Assembly (NCBI GenBank): GCA_025175895.1
Contig: CM046006.1
Coordinates: 65,120,288-65,184,287 of the forward strand
Direction of reading: 5' to 3'
From: Wurfbainia villosa
Lineage: Eukaryota > Streptophyta > Magnoliopsida > Zingiberales > Zingiberaceae
Length of the DNA stretch: 64,000 nt
Part shown: piece after piece, positions 11,601 through 22,317 of the stretch
Numbering within the stretch: position 1 is the stretch's first letter
Layout: the number at the start of each line of letters is the position of its first letter
Notes under the pieces: model-generated
Seen by the model: the letters and a program-made list of their open reading frames with translations, nothing else
What the model was told of the DNA's origin: nothing
The model's database searches: none
Translations under genes and position numbers: made by a program

Positions 11601-12140
11601 AAAACTCAAGATCGGAAAGGAGGGAAACAGCTGCTAAGGAAGAGATCGACGACAGTGAATCGCTCGCGACGTCATCGACCTGTGCTCGAGCTACGGCGTC
11701 ACATCGGTTGGAGGCTCACGGTGGTCGACGAGCGAGAAGAAGGGTTGTGCGTCAGAGAGGAGGAGAAGAGGGATTGGTTGGTGGGAGAAGGGAATTCGGG
11801 AGAAATAGGGGCCAGGCGAAGAAAAGGAATCGGCGCGATCAGAGAAAATGCGAAAATAGCCGATCGGGGGGGGGGGAGGAGTCGAGCGGCAGACTTTGTA
11901 ACGGAGAAATGAGAAAAGAAATGGATTCCCCTCTTTTTTGTTTTTAAGAAATCAGTCAAATGGTTGAGCTAGCTCAAGTCTAACCCAATCACCTATTTAA
12001 GCCTTAATCTTCCTCCATTTCGATCATATGAACTCCATTCAATTCTAGAAAAATTTCTAAAAACTCTTGAAAAATTTCACAAGATAATTTATCAATTAAC
12101 AAGGAATATTTATTTTATTTTATTTTTCTAATATTTTACA
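8607..12140 (-). repeat. Element H 5' LTR (about 3.5 kb)
   Basis: The block runs from TGTCATGCC (8607) to ATTTTACA (12140). It thus has TG...CA ends and a primer-binding site on its inner side. Its right two-thirds (from about 9395) is homologous to 12174-14643. Shared landmarks include the CTACCTGACCAGGGTAGGAA phrase (10387 and 13161), the GACTGACGAC block (9830 and 12640) and a G/C-rich stretch near the end (11640-11900 and 14100-14500). Long LTRs of this kind with a tRNA-Met site are common in Ty3/gypsy chromovirus (Tekay/Del-like) elements, but no coding region is available to confirm the lineage. It contains no convincing gene. Confidence 0.6.
9543..9776. repeat. Degenerate CGAGTGGTCGAGTG-type words in the H LTR
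   Basis: Repeated ACTCGA/TCGAGT words (for example CTCGAGTGGTCGAGTGG at 9585-9601) recur through this part of the LTR and again at 12395-12515 in the second copy. They are probably part of an LTR promoter region; no function can be assigned from sequence. Confidence 0.4.
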
Positions 12141-12265
12141 ATCTGACCAACTCAACTCTGATAATCCACACACCACCATACAGAATATGCAAGTAGAATG
12201 CAAGATGATGTACAATAAATGCAGCAAGCATAGCTCAAACAAATGCAATATCCAACGATCATATA

Positions 12266-12361
<96 letters not shown>

Positions 12362-14643
12362 ATATGATAACTGTCCCAACTCAACAACAACCACTGCTCT
12401 CGAATGGTCGAGTGGGGAGTATAAAGTAGTATATAAGCATAAAGAACTAGCTACACAACGGGGGTCCCTACTGTTGGCCACTCCGAATGTCACTACCCAT
12501 GAGTGGTCGAGTGTCACACACTCAAGACAACTGCACGCTACTCCAACAACCACTGTCAATAGTAGGGTGAGTACGAGACAACAAAGGCTCTGCCCTCACA
12601 CAAGTTACTCCTCCACAAGTAACCTGGGAGGCAGGATGACTGACGACCCTCTCAACCACAAGGGAAACCAAGTCGTCAGCATGCATGTAAATGAAATGAA
12701 TGTACGATAGTACATACATATGTCCACAACACACTCTCTATTCTATAGAGAGGCATATACAGCTAACAACAACCAAGCTAGGACCTCCAGTCCATAGCGA
12801 CGTTGTATCGACAAATCACACATCCATACATGACTACATGATCCAAGTGGATATGTACACAACATCAGAATATAACATGGAAACTCAACTTTACTTCTAG
12901 AACATCACCCGCCCCCAAATGATTTATCTAGATTGCACAATTGAATTTTTACAATCGAATTTAGCTATGTACCCATAGGTAAACCACTGCAGGTCCACTT
13001 ACCATAACATCTATAATTCATAACAATAATGAATGAATAGTAACAACAATGACAGAGCATTTAAGTGCAAAGGCAAGTATCAAGCAATAGGAAAACTAGA
13101 GTGGAGTCAAGGTCAAAGTGACAATAATAAGAAATCATATATATATCATGGTTTAGCTACTACCTGACCAGGGTAGGAAATATTACCCACCTGTTATAAG
13201 ACTCGAAATAAATATCTTCACGCCCGCGGACCTACCTCGTATCCACGTCCTGTAAATATCATCGACTATAATTAAATTCAAGCACACAACAAATATACAA
13301 ATCCACTACTATATCGTTCCTATATTCGCATCCCTTTATCGAATATGAATTAGAAACCCCCAATCATCAAGCATAACCCTTCTACAACATCGAACTAGGT
13401 TTAAATCATTAAACCTCTTAAGTACACTCCACCCAAATCGCTTAAACATACTAACTCACATCCACAACTGAGATCGAGCTGCTCCAGCCCGTTCCCATCA
13501 CTTGTATAGAACACATACAACCCTGCACAACCTTCACAACCCCTGATTACACCCATTTAGGGATCTACACCCTAATTGAGATACCCCACTCCATTAGTCC
13601 CTTCTCACTAAGCCATAGCTGAGCAAACCTCGGAACCAACCATTCGCAGCCACTTACAGTCGTTCATAGCCTTTCACAGCCATTCACAACCGTTAACAGT
13701 CGGCCAAAACTCCAACTCATAGCCGCACAACACCCACAACTCCTCACACAACCACCAACAACTTACCTCAACGAAACATCCTCACACAATCACTCTCACA
13801 GCCACCAACAACCCACACTCCAATATCAAACACCATGACCATCACCCGAATCAACCAATAGCATATATAAAAGAGTTAATTCGAGTTATACCCGCGATGA
13901 GAGCCTCCTCCAAATCTGCTCTATTCGCTAGAAAACCCAACACCAACGTCGCTGCCCTAACTTCCGCGGCAATCCTTTGTTCACCGGTTCAAGACCACTA
14001 CCCAAATCAACGGATCAAGCTTAATTGAGGAAATCCACATCTAGGTAGAGTTCTCGTCCAAGATTAAGGAGAGGATCACTAGCTTACCTAGCTTCCGTGA
14101 AAATCCCTTGTTCTAAATGAGCACCCAACCGAAATCACACCCCCCGGAATCGCAGTTGTCTTCCTTCCCTCTCGTTGGATCCTCCCCTAGAGAGGCGTTG
14201 GTAGTGGCTGAATCATGGAGAAATCGAGCAGAGAAGCATCGACCTCCTTCCTTCCAACCAGTACACCCACCGACCCACCGTCGGCCAACCGCGGAGTAGA
14301 TGAGAAGAAGAAGGGTTGCTTTGACTAGGAGATCTGCTCGAGAACACGAACGGTGGAGAGGAAATGTAGGTTGGCTAGAAATCAACGATGAGTTAGAGGG
14401 AAGAGCGGCTGACATTAAAGGGAGGCGGCTGTGAAACGGTCGAGAGGAGTAGCTCATGGTGAGAAAGAAAAAAAATGCTCGCGCGAGTAAGGAACTCGCG
14501 ATCGGGGTTTCCAACGGCTGTTCTAGTTGGTTGAGCTAGCCTAGATCAAATCCGAGCTATCCCAATTTGAACCCAACACCTAATTAAAACCCAATCAGCT
14601 AATTAAAGAATTAATTCGTTGTATTTTTTTATGGTATTTTACA
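12141..14643 (-). repeat. H2: second, 5'-truncated copy of the H-type LTR
   Basis: It begins directly at the outer end of the H LTR and aligns with H from about 9395 to its end; both finish in ATTTTACA (12140 and 14643). Divergence is clearly higher than within the LTR pairs of A, B, D or J, so H2 is an older relative, not a partner LTR. The simplest reading is that H inserted into the LTR of H2; the matching left part of H2 would lie outside the window. Its own right end abuts G internal sequence at 14644. Confidence 0.55.
12268..12356. repeat. (TA)n microsatellite, about 44 units
   Basis: An almost perfect TA dinucleotide run inside the H2 LTR. The corresponding place in H (9264-9300 and about 9487) has only short TA/CA runs, so it expanded in this copy. 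Confidence 0.97.
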
Positions 14644-14974
14644 TTATCCATCTTGGGATGATGGATGTATTTCTCCTCATAGGAGGAGAATTGGGGGATT
14701 GCCTCTCTTAAGTGATATGAGACTTATCACTAAGAAGAGTGAGGGCATCCTAGATGTGTTTTTGGACCAAGGGGGAGATTGTAAGATCTCATTGGGATAT
14801 GAGACATTGACACTCTTGGGGAGGACCTTTTTAATATATGTCAAAAAGGGGGAGAATGTACCAATTGGGGTTAGTTGGAATTCTCACAAGATGTGAGAAT
14901 TGCCAATTGGGGATAATTGATAGACATGAGTTAGGTCACCTAACTCAAAGGTGTTTGTGGTTTTGTCAAACATC

Positions 14975-14988
14975 AAAAAGGAGGAGAT
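14975..14988 (+). other. Element G polypurine tract
   Basis: AAAAAGGAGGAGAT immediately precedes the LTR start TGTTGGTGCAATC at 14989. The equivalent tract in E is at about 43012-43025. Confidence 0.75.
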
Positions 14989-15927
14989 TGTTGGTGCAAT
15001 CAACCCAGGTCACGATTTACCGGACTCGAGTTTGACTCGAGCAGTATTTTGATGTTAGACAAAACATATGACATGTGATTGTCATGGGAAGTCAAAGTGT
15101 GTAGCTTTGGCCACGTAAGTTCAAGTGTGTAGCCTTGGCGGTGAAAGTCCAAGCATGAGGCTTGGCATTGGAAGTCCAATATGGAGTTGGCAAGGGAAGA
15201 CCAAGTGTGTAGCCTTGGCCACATAAGTCCAAGTGTGTAGCCTTGGCAGTGAAAGTCCAAGCATGGGGCTTGGCATTGGAAGTCTAATATGGAGTTAGCA
15301 AAGGAAGACCAAGTGTGTAGCCTTGGTCATGTAAGTCCAAGTGTGTAGCCTTGGCGGTGAAAATCCAAGTTATGGGTACTTGTCATTTGGGAAGTCCAAG
15401 GGGTGATTTGGCGGCGTAAGGCCATGCGGTAGTCTTAGGAGCGTAAGTCCATATGTACCTTGGCAGTGTAGACATCGAGAGCATTACAATAGCCGAAGGA
15501 AGCACCTAGAAGCTAGCGTATGGATGAACAAGTCATGGATGACTTGGAGGGATCCGCACAAGGATGAACAAGTCATGGATGACTTGGAGGGATCCGGTAG
15601 GTGCAAGCATAGCAGAGGTGGCTAGAAAGCATAGGTCTAGGCAAATGGTGGTCTATCAAGTATGAGGACATCATACTTAGGTTAAACCTCATGGTTGAGG
15701 TTTACCAGTCGACTGGGGTGATGTACCAGTCGACTGGTGGAAGTCGACTAGCGTTCGACTGCATTGTGAGACATAGCAGTCAACTGTCAGCTTTGGGCAG
15801 TCGATTGGCCTCGGTAGTCGATTGTCGTGAAGGGCAGTCGACTGTTGATTGGTCGCGAGTATAAAATGCTCAGTAGTCGACTGATTAGTCGACTACAGGG
15901 TTGGCAGTCGACTAATGGTAATGGGTA
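14989..15927 (+). repeat. Element G 3' LTR, left part
   Basis: It starts TGTTGGTGCAATC like both E LTRs. It contains a run of AGTCCAAGTGTGTAGCCTTGG-like units (about 15075-15460) and many CAGTCGACTG palindromes (15705-15920). Element C interrupts it after 15927; it resumes at 46530. Confidence 0.8.
15080..15465 (+). repeat. Degenerate tandem units in the G LTR U3
   Basis: Units built on AAGTCCAAG...CTTGGC recur about every 30 to 60 bases. Sense GTCCAAG and antisense CTTGGC words alternate, so many short foldbacks are possible. E LTRs have fewer units at the same place (34743-34930 and 43127-43320), indicating array expansion in G. Confidence 0.65.
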
Positions 15928-17171
15928 TGTTAGGTCAATCAATCCAGTGATATGGTTTTGATGTGTGTGGTAAAGGATTTAAGTTAGGTTTGATATGGAT
16001 TTGATATGTGCATTGAAGTCGTGCAGGACTTAGTAATTCACACATGGAGCATTGGTGAGTTTCACCTCTCATGACTTGGTCCTTGAGTCGGTGAAAGATT
16101 CATTGCGAAAGTCGTGCGCTTGGTGCATCCGAGGGACCGTCGGACGAGGAGCATTGGAGTGAAGCCGGAGGAAGTAAACTTCAGGGCGAAACGCGAAGGA
16201 TAGCGCTGCGAAGCCATGTGCTTGGCGCATCCGAGGGACATGGTCAGATGAAGACAACTTCGAAGGTGAGGGGCTCCAAGGGAATGAGAGTGAGCGATTG
16301 TAACCCGGGACGGGGTAGATCATAGGTGAAACTTGGTCATTTGGCTAAGTGTCGGATGAGATTTCCCGACATTAGTTGACTGTCATGACATGGAAATCGA
16401 CTGCTCCAAGTCAACTGTGACTCGACTGGTGTTCGAGTCAGGTTTGTGTCCTAGCAGTCGACTTCTAAGGGATGGATCTTGATCTGAACTCATCGATCAT
16501 TGATGGCGTGATCAGCGATCGCAAGGGTTTCAGACACAGAATGGTTATCAGTTGAGTGCTCGCTTTCGGCACTCAACTGTTGGTTCCATCAGTCGACTGA
16601 TGGGAAGATCAGTCGACTGATGTGGGAGTCGTTGGATGAAATCCAACATGGAAGAAGTCGTTATTGGGCAACGACTACAGGAGCAGTCGACTGATCGGGG
16701 CATTAGTCGACTGCCAGGCGCCCAAAGGGAAGAATGAGTTCTTCTCTATCAAATGGGGCCTTTGGTCACTTGGGGAGCCTAATGCTTCTACTCTAAACAT
16801 CTTCTCAAGTGCCCAAACATTTTCAATCCTCTTCCTTGAGCTTATTTTCATCTTATTGTAAGAGGAGAGAATTTTTGTAAGGAAAGGTTACCTCCACCTA
16901 GCTTTGTGCAAAGGAGAGATTAGTGGAAGGTTTAAGGCGTGATTCACCTTGGACGAATCGGGTCATGGATTAGCGGCAAGGTCGTGAACCACATTACATC
17001 GTCGTGTTAGCATTTGATTTCCTTTACTTATTGCTCTATCTTTATTGTTTATATTTCCTCTTGTGCTAACGAATTTGTAGACAAGCAATCAACAAGTAAA
17101 TTCCACCATATGATGATCGAGGGCTATTCGCCCCCCCCCCCCCCCTCTAGCCGGCCACATACGCTCCAACA
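15928..17171 (+). repeat. Element C 5' LTR
   Basis: A 1244-bp LTR from TGTTAGGTCAATC to CTCCAACA, paired with 26053-26849 plus 46103-46529. The TATA box reads CTATCAAAT (16745-16753), against an intact CTATAAAAT in the 3' LTR (46114-46122), so this promoter is probably damaged. A C15 run (17131-17145) sits in the recurrent TTCACCCCCCTCTAGC box. Confidence 0.92.
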
Positions 17172-17173
17172 AG

Positions 17174-17186
17174 TGGTATCATAGCC
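17174..17186 (+). other. Element C primer-binding site
   Basis: TGGTATCATAGCC, one base different from the usual TGGTATCAGAGCC, follows the LTR end after two bases. Confidence 0.88.
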
Positions 17187-17230
17187 AAGTCGCTTGTCAC
17201 CGGACTAACCGCCGCAACAAGCATAATAAA

Positions 17231-17235
17231 GAGAT
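17231..17235. repeat. Target-site duplication of element B, left copy (GAGAT)
   Basis: GAGAT here matches GAGAT at 22313-22317. In the uninterrupted element C the pentamer formed the context of the gag start codon (GAGATGGCC). Confidence 0.92.
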
Positions 17236-18346
17236 TGTTGGAATGTAGGTAGCCGGCTAGAGGGGGGTGAATAGCCCTCAATCGTCGTACGATGGAATTC
17301 GTTAGTTAATTACTTGTCTACAAACAATATTAGCAAAACGGAAACAAAACTAAATAAGCAATTAAGACAAAGCAAAGAAAGAATAGATGCAAACGCTAAC
17401 ACCAAGTCGTAACGTGGTTTATGGCCCTTGCCGCTAATCCACGACCCGATTCGTTCCAAGGTGAATCACGCCTAAAGCTTTCCACTATTCTCTCCTTTGC
17501 ACCAAGCTAGGTGGAGGTAACCCTTCTTACACAAAAATCACTCCTCTTACGATATGATTGAAATAAACTCAAGGAAGAGGATTGAAAATGTTTGGGCACT
17601 TGAGAAGATGTTTAGAGTAGAAGCATTAGGCTCCCCAAGTGTCCAAAGGCCCCATTTTATAGAGAAGAACCCATTCTTCCCATTGGACGCCTGACAGTCG
17701 ACTGATGCCCTAATCAGTCGACTGCTTTTGTAGCCGTTGCCCAATAACGACTTCTTCCACATTGGATTTCATCCAACGACTCTCACATTAGTCGACTGAT
17801 GGAGCTAACAGTCGATAGCCAGAAGCAAGCACTGTGCTCGAAACCCTTGCAATCAGTTGACTCGCGCCATTGCCTGGCATCGCGATGTTTGCGGCGATCG
17901 TGATGTCGAAATCCCATCGGCACTTAGCGAATGGCCTTCAAGTTTCACCTACGATCTACCCCGTCCCGGGTTACAATCGTTCACTCTCATTCCCTTGGAG
18001 TCCCTCACCTTCAAAGTTGTCTTCGTCCGGCCATGTCCCTCGAATGCGCCAAGCGCACGACTTCGCAACGTCATCCTTCGCGTCTCGCCCTGAAGTCTAC
18101 TTCCTCCGGCTTCAATCCAATGCTCCTCATCCGGCGGTCCCTCGGATGCACCAATTGCACGATTTCCACAATGCATCTTTCACTGACTCAAGGACCGAGT
18201 CATGAGAGGTGAAACTCGCCAATGCTCCATGTGTAAATTACTAAGTCTTGCAAGACTCCAACGTACATATCAAAACCATAACAACCTAACTTAAACCCTT
18301 TGCCACACACATCAAAACCATATCACATTAGTTGATTGTCCTAACA
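17236..18346 (-). repeat. Element B 3' LTR
   Basis: A 1111-bp LTR. In minus sense it runs from TGTTAGGACAATC to a CCAACA end and pairs with 21263-22312. The TATA box region is the complement of ATTTTATAG (17654-17662). Palindromic CAGTCGACTG-type words cluster at 17695-17830. Confidence 0.92.
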
Positions 18347-19483
18347 ATCTCCCCCTTTTTGATGTGTGGCAATCCGTTTAAGTTAGGTAAAACAATTACA
18401 ATTAAACATAAGGCAAGAAAGCATGTAAGTAAAAATATGATTATCAAACTCCCCCTTAAACATGCAACTCCCCCTTAAGACATGCTAAATTTTTCCTTTT
18501 AGCATGATTAACTTAAACCTATAATTCTCCCCCTTTGACATCATCAAAAAATATTATCTAAATGTTATAATCCAAGGCATCAAAGTCTAACGGTTGAAAA
18601 CCCATCAAAACACCCTGAAAACATTGAAATCAGGCTATGAACAGTGTCACCAATCGACTGAATCAGACATCTGTCGACTGGCACTCTGGTTTCAGTAATT
18701 TTTGATTTTCGGACCGAAATTTAGAAATGTACCAGAAATTCCAGAAAATTCAAAAAATTGTGAAATTTTGAAAACACATTTCTTTTAAAGTCCTTTATTA
18801 GTAAAAAATGAGTTTTCATAAAAATTACTTATATTTTCAATGATTTGCCAAAAATCCAAAAGTTTCAAAAACAACTAGTATTTGATAAAGTTTGTATCAA
18901 TTTTAACACCTAGTTTTGCTTTAGATTGTTTCAAAACATGAAAACACATATTTTAAAGTAAGTAATGGTTTTGAAAACATATGAAATATCCAACCATGAT
19001 CTTTGGGCAATATTTCTATGAATTAAACATAAGTCTTTCCCATGATCGGTCTATTATTGCTCTATTGATACACTTAATGACCCATCTAAATGCCATAAGC
19101 ATTAGTGGACCATTTGTATCATCCTATCATCTCACCCATGCTATGTTTTCAATCAAAGTTAGCCTTATAGTGGGATGTGAGATGTTCCTAATGGTATTTA
19201 CACTTAACCAAAATTTTATGCATTTCTACCCATGGTTAAGTATCATCCTAAAAACTCAATCATGGACATGCATCAAGAATTATCAATCATGATCATAAAT
19301 CATCAATCATTGCATATCATGAATATAAATTATAAAATTAAGCATGAATCATGATTCAAACATTCAATTTATGGGTTATGCATTATCATCACCCAACACT
19401 ATTTTAAAACTCATACGATCCTAAGTCAACCATTAAATATGATATAAGTAAAGTCCACTATGGTTGACTATCCTAGGGTTTTC
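18347..19483 (-). other. Element B non-coding region between gag and 3' LTR
   Basis: It is A/T-rich, collinear with 3437-4590 of element A, and has no reading frame of note. A polypurine tract (AAAAAGGGGGAGATT in minus sense) lies next to the LTR. It contains the paired, partly decayed palindromes CAATCGACTG (18651) and CTGTCGACTG (18671), 20 bases apart. Confidence 0.8.
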
Positions 19484-21202
19484 CTAACCCTTAAGAATGG
19501 ATTTGGGAACCCAATACAAATTCTTTCCTATAGGGTTCACCAAATATTCTTTAGCGATCCATTTTCTAGCTATTGTTTTATTTTTGGCTTGACCCCTATC
19601 AATTAGGCATTTATAGGCCTTTTCATTTTTATTCCCCTTGTAACCTAGGTCTTTCCTATTGAAGCTTGCCCTTTGGCTCCCTATGATCATGTTCAAAGTA
19701 TTGGAGCCTATGGTGAATTTCTCTAGGGCCTTAGTTAAATGGTCTAACTTTTCCCTTAAAGCTCTATTTTCTTCCATACATGCATCACTAACATTAAAAG
19801 GCATGTAATCATCATGTGAGCATGCATCATTGATACTAGAAGAAACATTATCATTAATATTTAAACATGATTTTTCTAGCTTTTCTTCTAGGGCCTTAAT
19901 TTCATTTTTCATGCTTTTGTTTTCCTTTTTAGCCCTAAATAATTCCTTAGTTAAGCTAGAAATCATGGACATAATTTTCTTGGGAGGGAGATTTGTTACC
20001 TTACTTACCAAATCCCCTTCCGATGATGAGGATAAAGATGTGGATGCTCCCCCTTCACTCGAGCTCTCCTCCTCGCTAGTGCTTCTTTCTTCTTCCTCGA
20101 AGGAGGTGGAGTCCAAGTCATCTATCCCCATTAGGGCAAGATTTGTGAAGGCTTCTTCTTCGGATGATGAGGATGATGGATCATCCCATGTGGCCTTATG
20201 TTCCTTAACCTTCCCTTTCTCCTTGGCTTTCTTCTCTTCTTCCTTCTTCTTGCTCCTCTTCTTCTTTTCTTCTTTTCTCCTCCTTTCTTCTTTGCTCTTG
20301 TTCAAGAGGGGACGATCATCTCTTATATGTTCCTCTCCTTGGCAATTGTAGCATATGATCTTCCTCTTTGGCCTTCTCCTCCTATCATTAGATTTGTTAA
20401 AATTAAAACTTTTTAAAGCATGTCTTACCTTCCTTACCATGTAAGCTTCTTCTGTGCTATCCATGGAGGAGGAGGAGGAGTCTTCATCGGATGAAGAAAG
20501 TGGCGTCTCCTTCTTCTTCTTCCCCTTGCTTGCTACTAGTGTCACTCCCCTTGATGGCTTGATGCTTGGTTCTTCACTTATTCCTTCAAGCCTAGATTCA
20601 TGCAATTCCATAGTGGAGAAAAATTCATCTAGAGTACTTACCTCTAGATTCTTTGAGATATAGAATGAGTCCACCATTGAACTCCACTTGGATGATCGGG
20701 GAAAGGCATCTATAGCCTTCATTACCATATTCCGGTTGGAGAGCTTCTCCCCTACACTTGTTAGGCCATTTAGAATTTCCTTAAAGCGAGAATGTAAGGA
20801 TGTTGCCTTCTCCCCTTTATCGAGTTTGATGTTATTGAGTTGGGAGCGTAGGACATCTCTTCTTGGAAGCTTCGCCTCGGAAGTGCCTTCATGAAGCTCT
20901 ACCAATCTTTCCCACGTCTCCTTGGCACTTGAGCACTCCCCAATCCGGTTGATCTCTTGTTGGGGAAGCACATTGAATAAATGGTGCTTGGCCTTTGAAT
21001 TCGCCAAGTGCTCCTCCCTTTGCTTCTTGGTCCATCTCGATTTCTCTAGTGGCTCTCCCTCTTCATCCCTAGGAACTTCGAAATCGTTTTCCATAGTGAG
21101 CATTATATCAAAATCGGTCTCGAAGAATACCTCCATTCTCTTCTTCCACCAAGAGAATTCGCCTTCAAACTTTAGCGGATGGATGTTAGAGTTGACCATC
21201 AT
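19484..21202 (-). CDS. gag: Element B Gag-like protein, uninterrupted frame
   Basis: A 572-residue protein, the only complete Gag of this family in the window. It has a UBN2-type copia Gag domain (about residues 10-205), Ser/Asp linker (to about 255), zinc knuckle region at about 283, Lys/Glu-rich tract (about 300-340), acidic Ser-rich tract (about 345-400), and a heptad-like coiled coil (about 405-490). The conserved tail includes RKWIAKEYLVNPIGKN and ends in WVPKSILKG. The knuckle reads CYNCQGEEHIRDDR: the last cysteine is Arg and a Gly is Glu, so zinc and RNA binding are probably lost. The stop comes exactly where homologous elements stop, so absence of pol is the family state. Its role would be particle formation and RNA packaging; enzymes would have to come from another element. 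Confidence 0.88.
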   Translation of the reverse strand: MMVNSNIHPLKFEGEFSWWKKRMEVFFETDFDIMLTMENDFEVPRDEEGEPLEKSRWTKKQREEHLANSKAKHHLFNVLPQQEINRIGECSSAKETWERLVELHEGTSEAKLPRRDVLRSQLNNIKLDKGEKATSLHSRFKEILNGLTSVGEKLSNRNMVMKAIDAFPRSSKWSSMVDSFYISKNLEVSTLDEFFSTMELHESRLEGISEEPSIKPSRGVTLVASKGKKKKETPLSSSDEDSSSSSMDSTEEAYMVRKVRHALKSFNFNKSNDRRRRPKRKIICYNCQGEEHIRDDRPLLNKSKEERRRKEEKKKRSKKKEEEKKAKEKGKVKEHKATWDDPSSSSSEEEAFTNLALMGIDDLDSTSFEEEERSTSEEESSSEGGASTSLSSSSEGDLVSKVTNLPPKKIMSMISSLTKELFRAKKENKSMKNEIKALEEKLEKSCLNINDNVSSSINDACSHDDYMPFNVSDACMEENRALREKLDHLTKALEKFTIGSNTLNMIIGSQRASFNRKDLGYKGNKNEKAYKCLIDRGQAKNKTIARKWIAKEYLVNPIGKNLYWVPKSILKG

Positions 21203-21249
21203 TGTTGTTGTGCTTGTTGCAGCGGTTAGTCTGGTGACAAGCGACTTGG

Positions 21250-21262
21250 CTCTGATACCACT
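21250..21262 (-). other. Element B primer-binding site
   Basis: On the minus strand the LTR end CCAACA is followed by AGTGGTATCAGAGCC, the tRNA-Met type primer-binding sequence (edges good to a few bases). Confidence 0.88.
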
Positions 21263-22312
21263 TGTTGGAACGTAGGTGGCCGGCTAGAGAGGGGTGAATA
21301 GCCATCAATCGTCATACGGTGGAATTCGTTAGTTGATTACTTGTCTACCAATAATATTAGCACAAAAGAAACAAAACTAAACAAGCAATTAAGACAAAGT
21401 AAAGAAAGAATAGATGCAAATGCTAACACCAAGTCGTAACGTGGTTCACGGCCCTTACCGCTAATCCAGGACCCGATTTGTTCCAAGGTGAATCACGCCT
21501 AAAGCTTTCTACTATTCTCTCCTTTGCACCAAGCTAGGTGGAGGTAACCCTTCTTACACAAAAATCACTCCTCTTACAATATGATTGAAATAAGCTCAAG
21601 GAAGAGGATTAAAAATGTTTGGGCACTTGAGAAGATGTTTAGAGTAGAAGCATTAGGATCCCCAAGTGTCCAAAGGCCTCATTTTATAAAGAAGAACTCA
21701 TTCTTCCCGTTGAACGCCTGGCAGTCGACTGATGCCTCGATCAGTAGACTGCTCCTGTAGTCATTGCCCAATAACAGCTTCTTCCACATTGGATTTCATC
21801 CAACGGCTCCCACATAAGTCGACTAATCATCCCATCAGTCGACTGATGGAGCTAACAGCCGAGTGCCGGAAGCGAGTACTTGACTGATCAACATTCTGTG
21901 TGGCCAAGTTTCACCTACGATCTACTCCGTCCCGGGTTACAATCGCTCACTCTCATTCCCTTGGAGTCACTTGCCTTCGAAGTTGTCTTCGTCCGGCCAC
22001 GTCCCTCGGATGTGCCAAGCGCACGGCTTCGCAGTGTCATCCTTCGCATCTCACTTTGAAGTCTACTTCCTCCGGATTCACTCCAATGCTCCTCGTTCGG
22101 CGGTCCCTCAGATGCACCAAGCGCACCGCTTCCGCAATGCATCTTTCACCGACTCAAGGACTGAGTCATGAGAGGTAAAACTCGCCAATGTTCCATGTGC
22201 GAATTACTAAGTCCTACAAGACTCCAACGCACATATCAAAACCATAACAACCTAACTTAAACCCTTTGCCACACACATCAAAACCATATCACTTAGGTTG
22301 ATTGCCCTAACA
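21263..22312 (-). repeat. Element B 5' LTR
   Basis: A 1050-bp partner of 17236-18346. The outer end in minus sense is TGTTAGGGCAATC. About 60 bases shorter than the 3' LTR, mainly through loss around 21895 within the palindrome-rich U3. Confidence 0.92.
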
Positions 22313-22317
22313 GAGAT
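22313..22317. repeat. Target-site duplication of element B, right copy (GAGAT)
   Basis: It matches 17231-17235. Its last two bases are the A and T of the gag ATG of element C. Confidence 0.92.

Larger units (their letters stand above)
17236..22312 (-). mobile_element. Element B: complete gag-only copia-type retrotransposon inside C
   Basis: A 5.1-kb minus-strand element with TSD GAGAT. In its own sense: 5' LTR 22312-21263, tRNA-Met primer-binding site (about 21260-21248), uninterrupted gag frame 21202-19484, non-coding region, polypurine tract (18360-18347), 3' LTR 18346-17236. It has the same layout as A, with no pol. It interrupts the leader of element C exactly at the gag start. Confidence 0.92.

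Noticed and set aside
11655..11959. Overlapping frames on both strands near the end of the H LTR
   Set aside because: Arg/Glu-rich versus Ser/Pro-rich shadow frames of a G/A-rich tract, poorly kept in the H2 copy.
12152..12710. Reading frames with long Tyr-Ile repeats
   Set aside because: They are translations of the (TA)n microsatellite.
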